Below, piece after piece: positions 42,004 through 56,334 of a stretch of 64,000 bases of DNA. Below the pieces are notes generated by a model. That model was not told the DNA's origin. It saw nothing but the letters and a program-made list of their open reading frames with translations, and made no database searches. Numbering within the stretch: the stretch's first letter is position 1; every line of letters begins with the position of its first letter. Source of the stretch: Acidobacteriota bacterium (GTDB taxonomy: Bacteria > Acidobacteriota > Thermoanaerobaculia > UBA5066); NCBI GenBank assembly GCA_016716715.1, contig JADJVE010000019.1:1-64000 (forward strand). The letters are read 5' to 3'. The position numbers and the translations under genes are program-made.

Positions 42004-43919
42004 ACGAGCGTGCCGGGAAGGTCCTCTACGGTTCTCTCTTCGCCATCGTCCTCCCCGCCCTCCTCGTCCTCTGGGCGCGCGCGGCGGCGCCGAACGTGAG
42101 CCTGCCCGCCGTGGAGTCGCCGCTCGGCTGGGCCGCGGCGGCGGTGGGGCTCGCGCTCGTCCTCTGGGCGACGGCGGCCCTCGCGCTCTGGGGGCGCGGG
42201 CTCCCGATGAACGCGTACCCGCCGCCGGTCTTCGTCTCGCGCGGCCCGTACGCGCTCGTCGCCCATCCGATCTACCTCGGCTTCGTCGTCGCGTGCGCGG
42301 GCTGCGCGACAGGCGCGGGCTCGGCCGCGGGATTGTGGCTGGTGACTCCCGCGGCCGCCCTCGGCTCGGCGGCGCTCGTCCTCGGCTACGAAGCGCCCGA
42401 CCTCGACGCGCGCTTCGGCAAGCGGCCGCGCCCTCTCCTCGGCCTGCCCGGCTGGGGCGGGGCGCGCCCGTCTCCGGCGGACCGGCTCTCGGCGTTCGCT
42501 CTCGTCCTCCTGCCGTGGCTCGTCCTGTACGAGGCGGTGCAGGCGCTCGGCGTCGCGCCGGACGCGGTCGTGCTCCTCCTGCGCGGCGAGACCGCGTGGC
42601 CGGTGTGGGAGAGCACGGAGCTCGTCTACGCCTCGACGTACCTGTTCGTCGCGCTCGCGCCGCTCGCGGCAGCGACGCGCACCGACCTCCGCCGCTTCAT
42701 GGTGCGGGGATGGGCGGCGACGGCCCTGATCGTGTTCCTGTGGCTCGTTCTGCCGGTCGCGGCGCCGCCGCGGCCGTTCGAGCCGCAGGGACCGCTCGGC
42801 GCGCTCCTCGCGCTGGAGCGGCGCTTCGACTCGCCGGCCTGCGCGTTCCCGTCCTTCCACGTCGCGTGGGCGCTGCTCGCGGCGCCGGTCTGGGCGCGGC
42901 GGTTCGGGCGGGCAGGGGCGCTCGCGTGGGGTTGGGCCGCTGCGATCACCCTCAGCTGTGTCACGACCGGGATGCACACGGTGGCCGACGTCGCGGGCGG
43001 GATCGCCGCTGCGTTCCTCGTGTTCCGCCTGCCGGCCGTGTGGGAAGCGCTCCGAAGCGGCGCCGAACGCCTTGCAAACTCCTGGCGCGAGTGGAACTTC
43101 GGCTCGGTGCGCGTCATCAACCACGGCGGCTGGGCGGCGCTGGGGACGCTCGCCGGCGTCGGCCTCGCCGCGTCTCTCGCCGGGGAGGGCGCCGTGCCTG
43201 CCGTCCTGCTCGTCGCGTGCGCGGGTCTGGTCGGCGCGGGCCTCTGGGCGCAGTTCATCGAGGGCTCGCCGCGCCTCCTCCGGCCCTACGGGTATTACGG
43301 CGGCGTCCTCGGCGTCGTCCTCGGTTGCCTCGCGGCGCGCCTGACGCTCGGCGCCGACGCGTGGCTGCTCCTCGGAGCGTTCGCCGTCGCCGCCCCGTGG
43401 ATCCAGGCGGCGGGGCGCGTGCGCTGCCTCGTGCAGGGCTGCTGCCACGGCGCGCCCGCATCGCCGGAGGTCGGGATCCGGTACCTGCACGCGCGCTCGC
43501 GCGTCTGCCGCCTGTCCGATCTCGGCGGCGTCCCGCTGCACCCGACGCCGCTCTACTCGATCCTCTGGAACGTCGTGCCGGCGCTGCTCGGCGCGCGGCT
43601 CTGGGCGGCGCGCGCGCCGCTGCCCGTGATCGTCGGCGTGTACCTGCTTCTGACGGGGCTCGGCCGGTTCGTCGAAGAGTCCCGGCGCGGCGAGCCGCAG
43701 ACGCCGGTTTTCGCGCGCCTGCGCCTCTACCAGTGGATCGCCGCGGGCACCGCCGCGGCAGGCGCCGTCGCCACGTGCATGGCTTCGACGGTCCCGACGC
43801 CCGCGCCGGATCCCTCGGCGGCCGCGTTCGCGGCGGGCGTGGCGTTCGCCGCGGCGACATGGTTCGCCCTCGGCGTCGACTTTCCGCGCTCGAACCGCCG
43901 CTTCGCGCGGCTGGTCTAG
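42000..43919 (+). CDS. Three-domain membrane protein: ICMT-like + PAP2-like + Lgt-like
   Basis: 639 residues from ATG 42000. Residues ~1-160 resemble isoprenylcysteine/phospholipid methyltransferases (ICMT/NnrU): GRGLPMNAYPPPVFVSRGPYALVAHPIYLGFVVACAG. Residues ~160-370 carry PAP2-type phosphatase sites: CAFPSFHVAWALLAAP and CVTTGMHTVADVAGGI. Residues ~380-590 resemble prolipoprotein diacylglyceryl transferase: APWIQAAGRVRCLVQGCCHGAP, LHPTPLYSILWN, then LTGLGRFVEESRRGEPQ. About 17 membrane helices. All three relatives act on lipid-linked groups at membranes, so a lipid-modifying role fits. I have not seen this fusion named. Confidence 0.75.
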   Translation: MNERAGKVLYGSLFAIVLPALLVLWARAAAPNVSLPAVESPLGWAAAAVGLALVLWATAALALWGRGLPMNAYPPPVFVSRGPYALVAHPIYLGFVVACAGCATGAGSAAGLWLVTPAAALGSAALVLGYEAPDLDARFGKRPRPLLGLPGWGGARPSPADRLSAFALVLLPWLVLYEAVQALGVAPDAVVLLLRGETAWPVWESTELVYASTYLFVALAPLAAATRTDLRRFMVRGWAATALIVFLWLVLPVAAPPRPFEPQGPLGALLALERRFDSPACAFPSFHVAWALLAAPVWARRFGRAGALAWGWAAAITLSCVTTGMHTVADVAGGIAAAFLVFRLPAVWEALRSGAERLANSWREWNFGSVRVINHGGWAALGTLAGVGLAASLAGEGAVPAVLLVACAGLVGAGLWAQFIEGSPRLLRPYGYYGGVLGVVLGCLAARLTLGADAWLLLGAFAVAAPWIQAAGRVRCLVQGCCHGAPASPEVGIRYLHARSRVCRLSDLGGVPLHPTPLYSILWNVVPALLGARLWAARAPLPVIVGVYLLLTGLGRFVEESRRGEPQTPVFARLRLYQWIAAGTAAAGAVATCMASTVPTPAPDPSAAAFAAGVAFAAATWFALGVDFPRSNRRFARLV

Positions 43920-43938
43920 CGGCGGGAAGCGGGTCTTT

Positions 43939-44274
43939 TCAGCGCCCCTCGACCCCGAGCCAGCCGCGCGTGCCGTAGTCCGCGAGCAGGTTGACGAACA
44001 GGATGAGGAGCATGAAGAGGCCGGAGAAGATCACGGCGGGGATGAGCCGCGAGTTCTCCTTCACGTGCATGAAGTAGAGGACGACGAGCGTCGCCTTCGC
44101 GATCGCGATCGCGAGCGCGACGGCGTTGTTCGCCCAGCCGAGGTCGACGTACGCCGCTCCGACCGTGGCCGCCGTGCCGACCATGAGCGCGGCGAAGACG
44201 AGGAAGTACGTCGAGAGAGGCATCACGTGCGGGGCGTGAGCGGACGAGGCAGCGGAAGTCTCGGGATGCGCCAT
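43939..44274 (-). CDS. coxD: Cytochrome c oxidase subunit IV-like
   Basis: 111 residues, three membrane helices: YFLVFAALMVGTAATVGAAYV, NNAVALAIAIAKATLVVLYFMHVKE, LIPAVIFSGLFMLLILFVNLLADY. The central AKATLVVLYFMHVK is the COX4/CyoD-like signature. Last gene of the oxidase operon; its ATG overlaps the coxC stop. Confidence 0.85.
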   Translation of the reverse strand: MAHPETSAASSAHAPHVMPLSTYFLVFAALMVGTAATVGAAYVDLGWANNAVALAIAIAKATLVVLYFMHVKENSRLIPAVIFSGLFMLLILFVNLLADYGTRGWLGVEGR

Positions 44275-44919
44275 CAGTGGTGCCGTCCGATGAGGTAGAG
44301 GAGCGGGAACAGGAAGATCCAGACGAGGTCCACGAAGTGCCAGTAGAGGCCGAAGCCCTCGAGGAAGTTGTGGTTCCGGGGCGTCCAGGCGCCGCGGAGG
44401 GCGGGCCGGAGCATGAAGGCGAGGATCGCGGCGCCGATGACCATGTGGAGGGCGTGGAGGCCCGTCATCCCGAAGTAGAGGCTGAAGAAGAGCTGCGCGT
44501 GCGGCGCGTCGGGCCCCTCGAAGTGGAAGGACGGGCCGGGCACGTGGTGGTGGGTGAACTTGTCGGCGTACTCGACCGCCTTCACGGCGAGGAACGTCGA
44601 GCCGAGGAGGAGCGTTCCGAGGAGCATCGCGAACGTCGTCTTCGGCTTGCCGGTCTGCCCGCCGCGCACGGCGAGCGCCATCGTGAGCGAGCTCCCGATG
44701 AGGACGGCCGTGTTGAACGCGCCGAGCCGGATGTCGAGCGAGTGGCTCGCGGCGCGAAACGCCTCGGGGTAGAGCGAGCGGTAGAGGCTGTACGCCGCGA
44801 AGAGCCCGCCGAAGAAGAGGATCTCCGTGACGAGGAACGTCCACATCCCGAGGGTCGCGGACTCCTTCTGCTGCTCGTAGCTGTCGAAGTGGTGGGCGAG
44901 GTCGGAGGGGCCGTGCGCG

Positions 44920-44930
<11 letters not shown>
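44274..44930 (-). CDS. coxC: Cytochrome c oxidase subunit III
   Basis: 218 residues, seven membrane helices: TLGMWTFLVTEILFFGGLFAAYSLYR near the start and FFSLYFGMTGLHALHMVIGAAIL and GFGLYWHFVDLVWIFLFPLLYLIGRHH at the end. Short subunit III of the caa3/aa3 class. It starts 11 bases inside the coxA reading frame and ends on the coxD start. Confidence 0.96.
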
Positions 44931-46564
<1,634 letters not shown>

Positions 46565-46568
<4 letters not shown>

Positions 46569-47545
46569 TTCCGGGCCTCCGCGGCGCCGTCTGCCGCCTT
46601 GAGCGTCTTCACGTAGTTCACGAGCTGGATCAGCTCCTCCTCGGTGACCTGGCCCTTGAAGGTCGGCATGACGGGCTGGTAGCCCTGCACGATCTTCGCG
46701 GCCGGATTCAGGATGGACTCGCGCACGTAGTTCTCGTCCGCCGCCACTTTCGTGCCGTCCTGGAGCGTGACCTGCGTGCCGAACAGGCCGTTCAGGATCG
46801 GCGCGCGGGCCGAGCTGTCCGGGCGGTGGCAGGTGTTGCAGGCCTTCGCGACGAAGAGCTGCTCGCCCGAGGCGGCGGCCGGCTGCGCGCCACCGGCGGG
46901 CTCGCCCGCGAGCCACGCCTCGTACGCGCGCGGCTCCATCACGACGATCTTGCCGACCATCTTCGAGTGCTCGACGCCGCAGTACTGGCCGCAGAAGAGG
47001 TGGAACTCGCCCGTCTTCGTCGCCTTGAACCAGTACGTCGTGTAGCGCGAGGGAAGGACGTCCACGTGGATGCGGAAGGCGGGCACGAAGAAATCGTGGA
47101 TGACGTCCTCGGAGATCATGCGGAGCTGGACGGCCTGCCCGAGCGGGACGTGCAGCTCGTTGATCTCGCGGCGGCCGTTCGGATGCTGGATCTTCCACAT
47201 CCACTGGCGGCCCGTGACCCAGTACTGCGCGGCGCCGGCCGGGGGACGGTTCTGGTCGAAGAAGACCTTCGTGCCCCACCCGAACAGGATGAGGAGGAGG
47301 CCGAGCGGGATCACGGACCAGATCAGCTCGAGGATCTGCGACTTCGGGTTCGTCTCGTAGACGTCCTCGCCGACCTCGCCCTCGTGCTTGCGGCGGTACT
47401 TGACCATGAAGACGAGGACGAGCACCGCGATGAGCGTCGAGAAGACGACGAGCCCGCCGAGGGCGAACAGCATGAGGTGGTCGACCGAGCGCGCGATGTC
47501 GGAGCCCTGCACGGGGAAGAGCGGGGAGTCCGGGATGTTCGGCAT
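46565..47545 (-). CDS. coxB: Cytochrome c oxidase subunit II, with fused cytochrome c (caa3)
   Basis: 326 residues from ATG 47545. Two N-terminal helices, a cupredoxin domain with CuA ligands (DVIHDFFVPAFRIHVDVLP and HLFCGQYCGVEHSKM), then a linker and a C-terminal cytochrome c domain with CNTCH and VMPTFKGQVTEEELIQLVNYVK. That fusion marks a caa3 oxidase, which can take electrons from the ACIII cytochromes without a separate carrier. It ends on the coxA start. Confidence 0.96.
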
Positions 47546-48375
47546 CAGGCCGCTCCCGTCCGGCGCTTCTCGCGCTTGAGCAGGATGAGGACGAGCCCGG
47601 CGACGGCGGCGATCGTGAGGACGGCGCCGCCGCGCAGGAAGTTGCGCACGGTGGCGGTGTAGCGGCCCACCTTCGGGTCGTAGTGGTAGCAGAGGAGGAG
47701 GAGCTGGTCGACGACGCTGCCGAGCTTCTCCTCGGACGCCTCGATGAGGCCGAGGCGGAGGTCCTTCGCCGGGTATTCGATGCCGAAGAAGTAGCGCGCG
47801 ATGCGGCCCTGGGGCGTCAGAACGAGGACGCCGGTCGCGTGCGCGAACTGCTTCTGCTCGGCGTCCCACACGTACCGGAAGCCGACGGCCTTCGTGAGCG
47901 CGTCGACGGACGCCTTGTCGCCCGTGAGGAAGTGCCAGCCCTCCGCGCCGCCCTTGCGGCCGTACTGGCGCATGACCGGACCCTTCTTCACCGACGCCAT
48001 CTCCGACGTCTCGCGCGGGTCGAAGCTGACGGAGAGGACGTCGAATTCGGTTCCGACGCTCATGCGCAGCGCGCGCAGGCTGCGCACGAGGCCGTCGGTC
48101 GTCATCCCGCAGAGCATCGGGCAGTCGAAGTAGACGAGGGAGAGGACGACGGGCTTCTTCCCGAGGTAGTCGCGCAGGTGGACGGTCTTGCCCGCCTCGT
48201 CGCGGAACGCGAGATCCAGCGGTACGAGGTCGCCGATCTTCTGGTCGAAGCCGATGTCCTTCACGGGCGGAGCCGGCAGCGGCGCCTCGGCGGGCGGCGC
48301 GCCCGGCGCGGTCGCGCGGAGCTCGCCGGAGAAAGCGAGTGCGAACGCAAGCGCGAACGATGCGGAACGGATCAC
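47545..48375 (-). CDS. sco: SCO1/SenC-like copper chaperone
   Basis: 277 codons from GTG 48375, preceded by GGAGGTGAAGAA. Signal peptide, thioredoxin-like domain with YFDCPMLCGM (C-x3-C) and the copper-binding His in QFAHATGVLVLTP, then a C-terminal membrane helix (AVLTIAAVAGLVLILLKREKRR). Sco proteins load CuA in subunit II, which is encoded next door. The C-terminal membrane anchor is less common than the usual N-terminal one. Confidence 0.92.
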   Translation of the reverse strand: MIRSASFALAFALAFSGELRATAPGAPPAEAPLPAPPVKDIGFDQKIGDLVPLDLAFRDEAGKTVHLRDYLGKKPVVLSLVYFDCPMLCGMTTDGLVRSLRALRMSVGTEFDVLSVSFDPRETSEMASVKKGPVMRQYGRKGGAEGWHFLTGDKASVDALTKAVGFRYVWDAEQKQFAHATGVLVLTPQGRIARYFFGIEYPAKDLRLGLIEASEEKLGSVVDQLLLLCYHYDPKVGRYTATVRNFLRGGAVLTIAAVAGLVLILLKREKRRTGAA

Positions 48376-48767
48376 TTCTTCACCTCCGGCGCGGGCGGCG
48401 GCGCCGTGCGGGGCGGGAAGCCCTTCGCGGCGACGATCTCGAGCGCGCGGTCGGCGGGAACGCGGGCGTGCGTGCGGGCCGGGTCGGCCCAGGCCCAGCT
48501 CGAGAGAACGGCGTCCTCCCGGGCGCGGAGGATCTTCAGGTCCTTCTCCGGGTCGTCCTGCAGGAGCACTCCGGCCGGCAGGCTCCTGACGCGCGCCTCG
48601 GCGAGGACGGGAGGCGGCGGGTCCTGGGCGACGAGGCGCTTCTTCTGCCAGATGGCCACGCCCCACATGAGCACGAAGGCCGCGGCCGTCACGGCGAGCA
48701 GCACGATGGCGGACAGGGCGACGGCCTTGAAGTTCAGCTCGGAGTCGACGCCGCGGTTCTCAGCCAT
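48372..48767 (-). CDS. Small membrane-anchored protein of the ACIII-oxidase operon
   Basis: 132 codons from ATG 48767; overlaps actF by 8 bases and sco by 4. One membrane helix (AVALSAIVLLAVTAAAFVLMWGVAIW), then a periplasmic part with DPPPPVLAEARVRSLPAGVLLQDDP and RVPADRALEIVAAKGFP. Such small proteins follow actF in several ACIII operons; it may be an assembly factor or accessory subunit. Not recognised by name. Confidence 0.65.
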   Translation of the reverse strand: MAENRGVDSELNFKAVALSAIVLLAVTAAAFVLMWGVAIWQKKRLVAQDPPPPVLAEARVRSLPAGVLLQDDPEKDLKILRAREDAVLSSWAWADPARTHARVPADRALEIVAAKGFPPRTAPPPAPEVKK

Positions 48768-49974
48768 GGGCGTGGACCTCCATCGCGGCCGGCAGGGCCG
48801 GGTCGTTGACGGGGAGGAGCGGGCGCTTTGCAAGCTCGCGCGCGAAAGCCGCGAGCCAGAGACCGAAGAGGGCGGCGGGCAGCGCGGCGTCCAGCCAGTG
48901 GATCGAAAGGCCCTGAGGGTGCCAGGCGGGCGCGACGAGCCAGAACAGGTCGACGCCGCGCATGAAGAGGAGGAGACCGGCGATCACGGAGAGCCGGCCG
49001 AGGTGCTTCTTGAAGTTCGCCGAGAGGAGGAACACGAACGGCACGACGAACTGGAAGAGCGCGAGCGCGAGCGAGACGGCCATCCAGCCGCCCGTCACGC
49101 GGGCCTTGTAGAACGTGATCTCCTCGGGGAGGTCGCCCGACCAGATGATGATGAGCTGGGAGACGGAGAAGTACGCCCAGAGCATCGTGAACGCGAAGAG
49201 CAGCTTGCCCCAGTCGTGCACGTGCCGCTGCTGGACGGCGGCGCGGAACGGCTCGCGCCTGGCGAGGAAGAGCGCGACGAGGAGCGTGAAGGCCATCCCC
49301 GAGATCGCCTGTCCGCCGACGACGTAGATCCCGTAGATCGCCGAGAACCAGTGCGGGTCGGTCGACATGAGGAGGTCGATCGACGCGACCGAGATCAGGA
49401 GGCAGTAGATCGCGAGCGCGGGCGCCGCGACGAGCTGCATCCGGCGCTCGAGGCCGGCGGCGGGAGCGTCGTCCTGCTTCTTCGAGAGGCGGGAGAGGGC
49501 GAACGCGAAGGCCGTCCAGACGGCGAAGCAGAGCGCGAGCCTGAGGATCACCCCCGTGGGGTTCATGTACGCGGCGCGGTGGTGGAGGATCTCGTCCGTC
49601 GCGACGCGCGCCGGGTCGGCCCACGGGTAGACGTGGCGCAGGCCGAAGAGGAGCGGCACCGCGAAGAGGGCGACGAGCGGCAGCGTGCGCGACGAGGCCT
49701 CGAGGATGCGGCGGATGACGAGACCCCAGGCGCCGCCCGTCATGTGGTGGAGAGCCTCGATGGCGAGAGAGCCGAGCGTCACGCCGAGGACGAAGCAGAA
49801 GGCGACGAGGTACGAACGGTAGAACTGTACCGGGTTCGCGACGAAGCCGGCGGCGGAGGCGACGGCGAAGACGGCACCGACGACGAGGGCGATCCGGCCG
49901 ACGCGCGCGAGATCGGCGGCGGGCGGCGCCCAGTCGGCCGCGCGAAGAGCCTTTTGCGGGTGAGCTTCAGTCAT
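48760..49974 (-). CDS. actF: ACIII subunit ActF, NrfD-like quinol-interacting protein
   Basis: 404 residues, about ten membrane helices, e.g. VQFYRSYLVAFCFVLGVTLGSLAIEALHHMTGG and LLFAFTMLWAYFSVSQLIIIWSGDLPEEITFY. Shorter than ActC but of the same NrfD family. In ACIII it is part of the membrane core that oxidises quinol. It begins 4 bases before the actE stop. Confidence 0.9.
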   Translation of the reverse strand: MTEAHPQKALRAADWAPPAADLARVGRIALVVGAVFAVASAAGFVANPVQFYRSYLVAFCFVLGVTLGSLAIEALHHMTGGAWGLVIRRILEASSRTLPLVALFAVPLLFGLRHVYPWADPARVATDEILHHRAAYMNPTGVILRLALCFAVWTAFAFALSRLSKKQDDAPAAGLERRMQLVAAPALAIYCLLISVASIDLLMSTDPHWFSAIYGIYVVGGQAISGMAFTLLVALFLARREPFRAAVQQRHVHDWGKLLFAFTMLWAYFSVSQLIIIWSGDLPEEITFYKARVTGGWMAVSLALALFQFVVPFVFLLSANFKKHLGRLSVIAGLLLFMRGVDLFWLVAPAWHPQGLSIHWLDAALPAALFGLWLAAFARELAKRPLLPVNDPALPAAMEVHAHG

Positions 49975-50639
49975 CGGGTTTCGCTGCTTTCGGAGGAAGA
50001 TTTCTTTGAAGGTGAATGGGGCGAAGGGGCCGTCGGAGCTTCGCCTGCCGCCTGATGCGCGGCCGCCTCCCCGCTCTTACCTTCTAAGAAATCTCCATCT
50101 TCTTTCGTCAGGAATTCCTTCGGCATGTTCTGTGAAGCCTGCAGTGTTTTCACCCAGGCCACCACCGCCCAGCGGTCTTCCGGCGTGATCTGGGACGCGT
50201 AGCTCGACATCTGGCCGAAGCCGTTCGTCATGACGTCGTAGAAGTAGCCCGCGCGCTCGTTGCGGAGGCGGTCGACGTGGAACGTGCTCGGGTTCTTGAA
50301 GCCGCGCGCGACGATCATGCCCTGCCCGTCGCCCGTCCGGCCGTGGCACGGCGAGCAGAAGATGTTGAAGCGCTCCTGCCCGCGGAGGAGGAGCGTCTTC
50401 GTGACGGGGACGGGGAGGTCGAGGACGAACTTGCCGTCCTCGCCGACGCCGCGGTAGAGCGCCGCGTCGGCGCGCAAGAACCCGCGTGCGACGACGCCTT
50501 CCGGGAGCGGCCGGGCCGAGCTGTGGTCCGCGAAGAACGGAGACTCGCGCAGCGGCTTCGTCTTTGCCTGGTTGTGCATGTCGTCGCGGCAGCCGCCGAG
50601 CGCGAGAGCGAGAAGAGGGAGAAGGAGCGCGCGGCGCAT
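49971..50639 (-). CDS. actE: ACIII subunit ActE, monoheme cytochrome c lipoprotein
   Basis: 222 residues from ATG 50639. Lipobox LALGGCRDD gives a lipid-anchored N-terminus; one heme site in ERFNIFCSPCHGRTGDGQGM and later YFYDVMTNGFGQMSSYASQI, with WVKTLQASQ ending the fold. The C-terminal ~50 residues (EDGDFLEGK to SSETR) are Ser/Ala/Pro-rich and made by a repeat pair. It passes electrons towards the oxidase. Confidence 0.92.
   Translation of the reverse strand: MRRALLLPLLALALGGCRDDMHNQAKTKPLRESPFFADHSSARPLPEGVVARGFLRADAALYRGVGEDGKFVLDLPVPVTKTLLLRGQERFNIFCSPCHGRTGDGQGMIVARGFKNPSTFHVDRLRNERAGYFYDVMTNGFGQMSSYASQITPEDRWAVVAWVKTLQASQNMPKEFLTKEDGDFLEGKSGEAAAHQAAGEAPTAPSPHSPSKKSSSESSETR
49991..50107. 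repeat. Dispersed AT-rich repeat, convergent pair in the actE tail
   Basis: Plus-oriented copy 49991-50020 (GAAGATTTCTTTGAAGGTGA) and minus-oriented copy 50073-50107 (ACCTTCTAAGAAATCTCCAT), starts 82 bp apart. Encoded at the end of ActE, outside the cytochrome domain. Confidence 0.8.
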
Positions 50640-51249
50640 CAGTCCTCCACGTCCTGCACGTGGACGCCGCCGAGCGTCTCCATGAACCGGAACGTGTCGC
50701 CCGCGCGGAACTTCGGGTCGCGCGCGAGGATCATGAGGAAGTACTTGTCGCGCGACGCGAGCTGGAAGCGGTCCACGCCGAAGACCGGGTGGTAGGGCAT
50801 CGGGAGGCCGTTCAGGACGAGCATCCCGAGGACCGCCGAGATCCCCGCGACGAGGATCGTGCACTCGAACGTGATCGGGATGAACGCGATCCAGCTGTTC
50901 GGCGGCCGGCCGCCGATGTTGAGCGGGTACGCGATTCCCGCCGCCCAGTACTGAAGGAAGAAGCCGCCGAGGCCGCCGACGATGCCGCCGATCAGGACGA
51001 GGAGCGGCACGCGGGACGGGCCGTGGCCGATCGCGTCGTTCAGCTCCTCGATCGGGTAAGGCGTGTAGGCCTCCATCACGACGTAGCCCTCCGCGCGCGC
51101 GCGGTGCACGGCCTGGACGAGGGCGGGCGAGCCCGCGAACTCGGCGATGACGCCGTAGAGGTGGGGCGGCAGCTCCCCGCCTCCCTCGCGCGGTCCGGGC
51201 TTGCCGACGCCGGGGGCGACGTGGCGCGGGAAGAAGCGGCGGAAGAGGC

Positions 51250-51253
<4 letters not shown>
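50639..51253 (-). CDS. actD: ACIII subunit ActD (DUF3341)
   Basis: 205 codons from GTG 51253 (GTGA overlap with actC). LYGVIAEFAGSPALVQAVHRARAEGYVVMEAYTPYPIEELNDAIG is the DUF3341 start, followed by two helices (VPLLVLIGGIVGGLGGFFLQYWA and ITFECTILVAGISAVLGML) and FMETLGGVHVQDVED at the end. ActD packs between the two NrfD-like subunits. Confidence 0.92.
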
Positions 51254-55564
<4,311 letters not shown>

Positions 55565-55568
<4 letters not shown>

Positions 55569-56221
55569 CGGTGGCACGTGCTGCAGTTCGTGAGCGCGTA
55601 GGCGGAGCGGATGCCGTACTCCTTCTTGAGGGCGGCCCCGAGGGCGGCCTGGTCGTTGGCCTTCCACGTGAGGTCGAAAATCTTGTCCTTCGGGCGGAGG
55701 TTCTTCTCCGGGTTGCGGTGGCATTCGAGACACCACTCCATCTGGAGCGAGGGATGCTGGTACGTCAGGCGCATCTTGTCCACGCGGCCGTGGCACGAGA
55801 CGCAGCCGATGCCCTTGTTCACGTGGATCGAGTGGTCGAAGTAGACGAAGTCCGGGAGGTCGTAGACCTTCGCCCAGTTCAGCGGCCGGCCCGTCCGGTA
55901 GCTCTCGCGCACCGACGCGAGCATCGGGCTGTCGTTCCAGACGAGCTTGTGGCAGTTCATGCACGTCGCGGTCGGCGGGATGCCGGCCGAAGCGCTCTTC
56001 TCGACGGACGTGTGGCAGTAGCGGCAGTCGATCCCGAGGCCGGCCACGTGGTGCTCGTGGCCGAAGGGGATCGGCTGCTTGATCGTCACGCCCTGGTTCG
56101 TGTTGTAGGCGGAACGGTTCAGGACCGACGCGGCCCAGGCGACGCCGGCAAGGACGAACACCGCTCCCCAGATGGAGAGCCGCGCGATTGCATTCGTGGA
56201 TCGATTGAAGATCTGCGGCAT
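55565..56221 (-). CDS. actA: ACIII subunit ActA, pentaheme cytochrome c
   Basis: 219 codons from ATG 56221. One N-terminal helix (LSIWGAVFVLAGVAWAASVL) and five heme sites: CRYCH, CMNCH, CVSCH, CLECH, CSTCH, with IPFGHEHHVAGLGI and FVYFDHSIHVNKGIGC supplying His ligands. It is the first gene of the operon and the entry electron relay of ACIII. Likely promoter elements lie in 56222-56334, but no convincing pair was found. Confidence 0.95.
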
Positions 56222-56334
56222 GACTCTGTGTTTCTTTTTGCCGGGCCCCGCCGGCCGGGAAGGCCGGGAATTTACCAGATCGCGCCTGAGAGTGAGTTGC
56301 CGTACCCCGTCGACGGGCGCGCCTAGAATCAATC

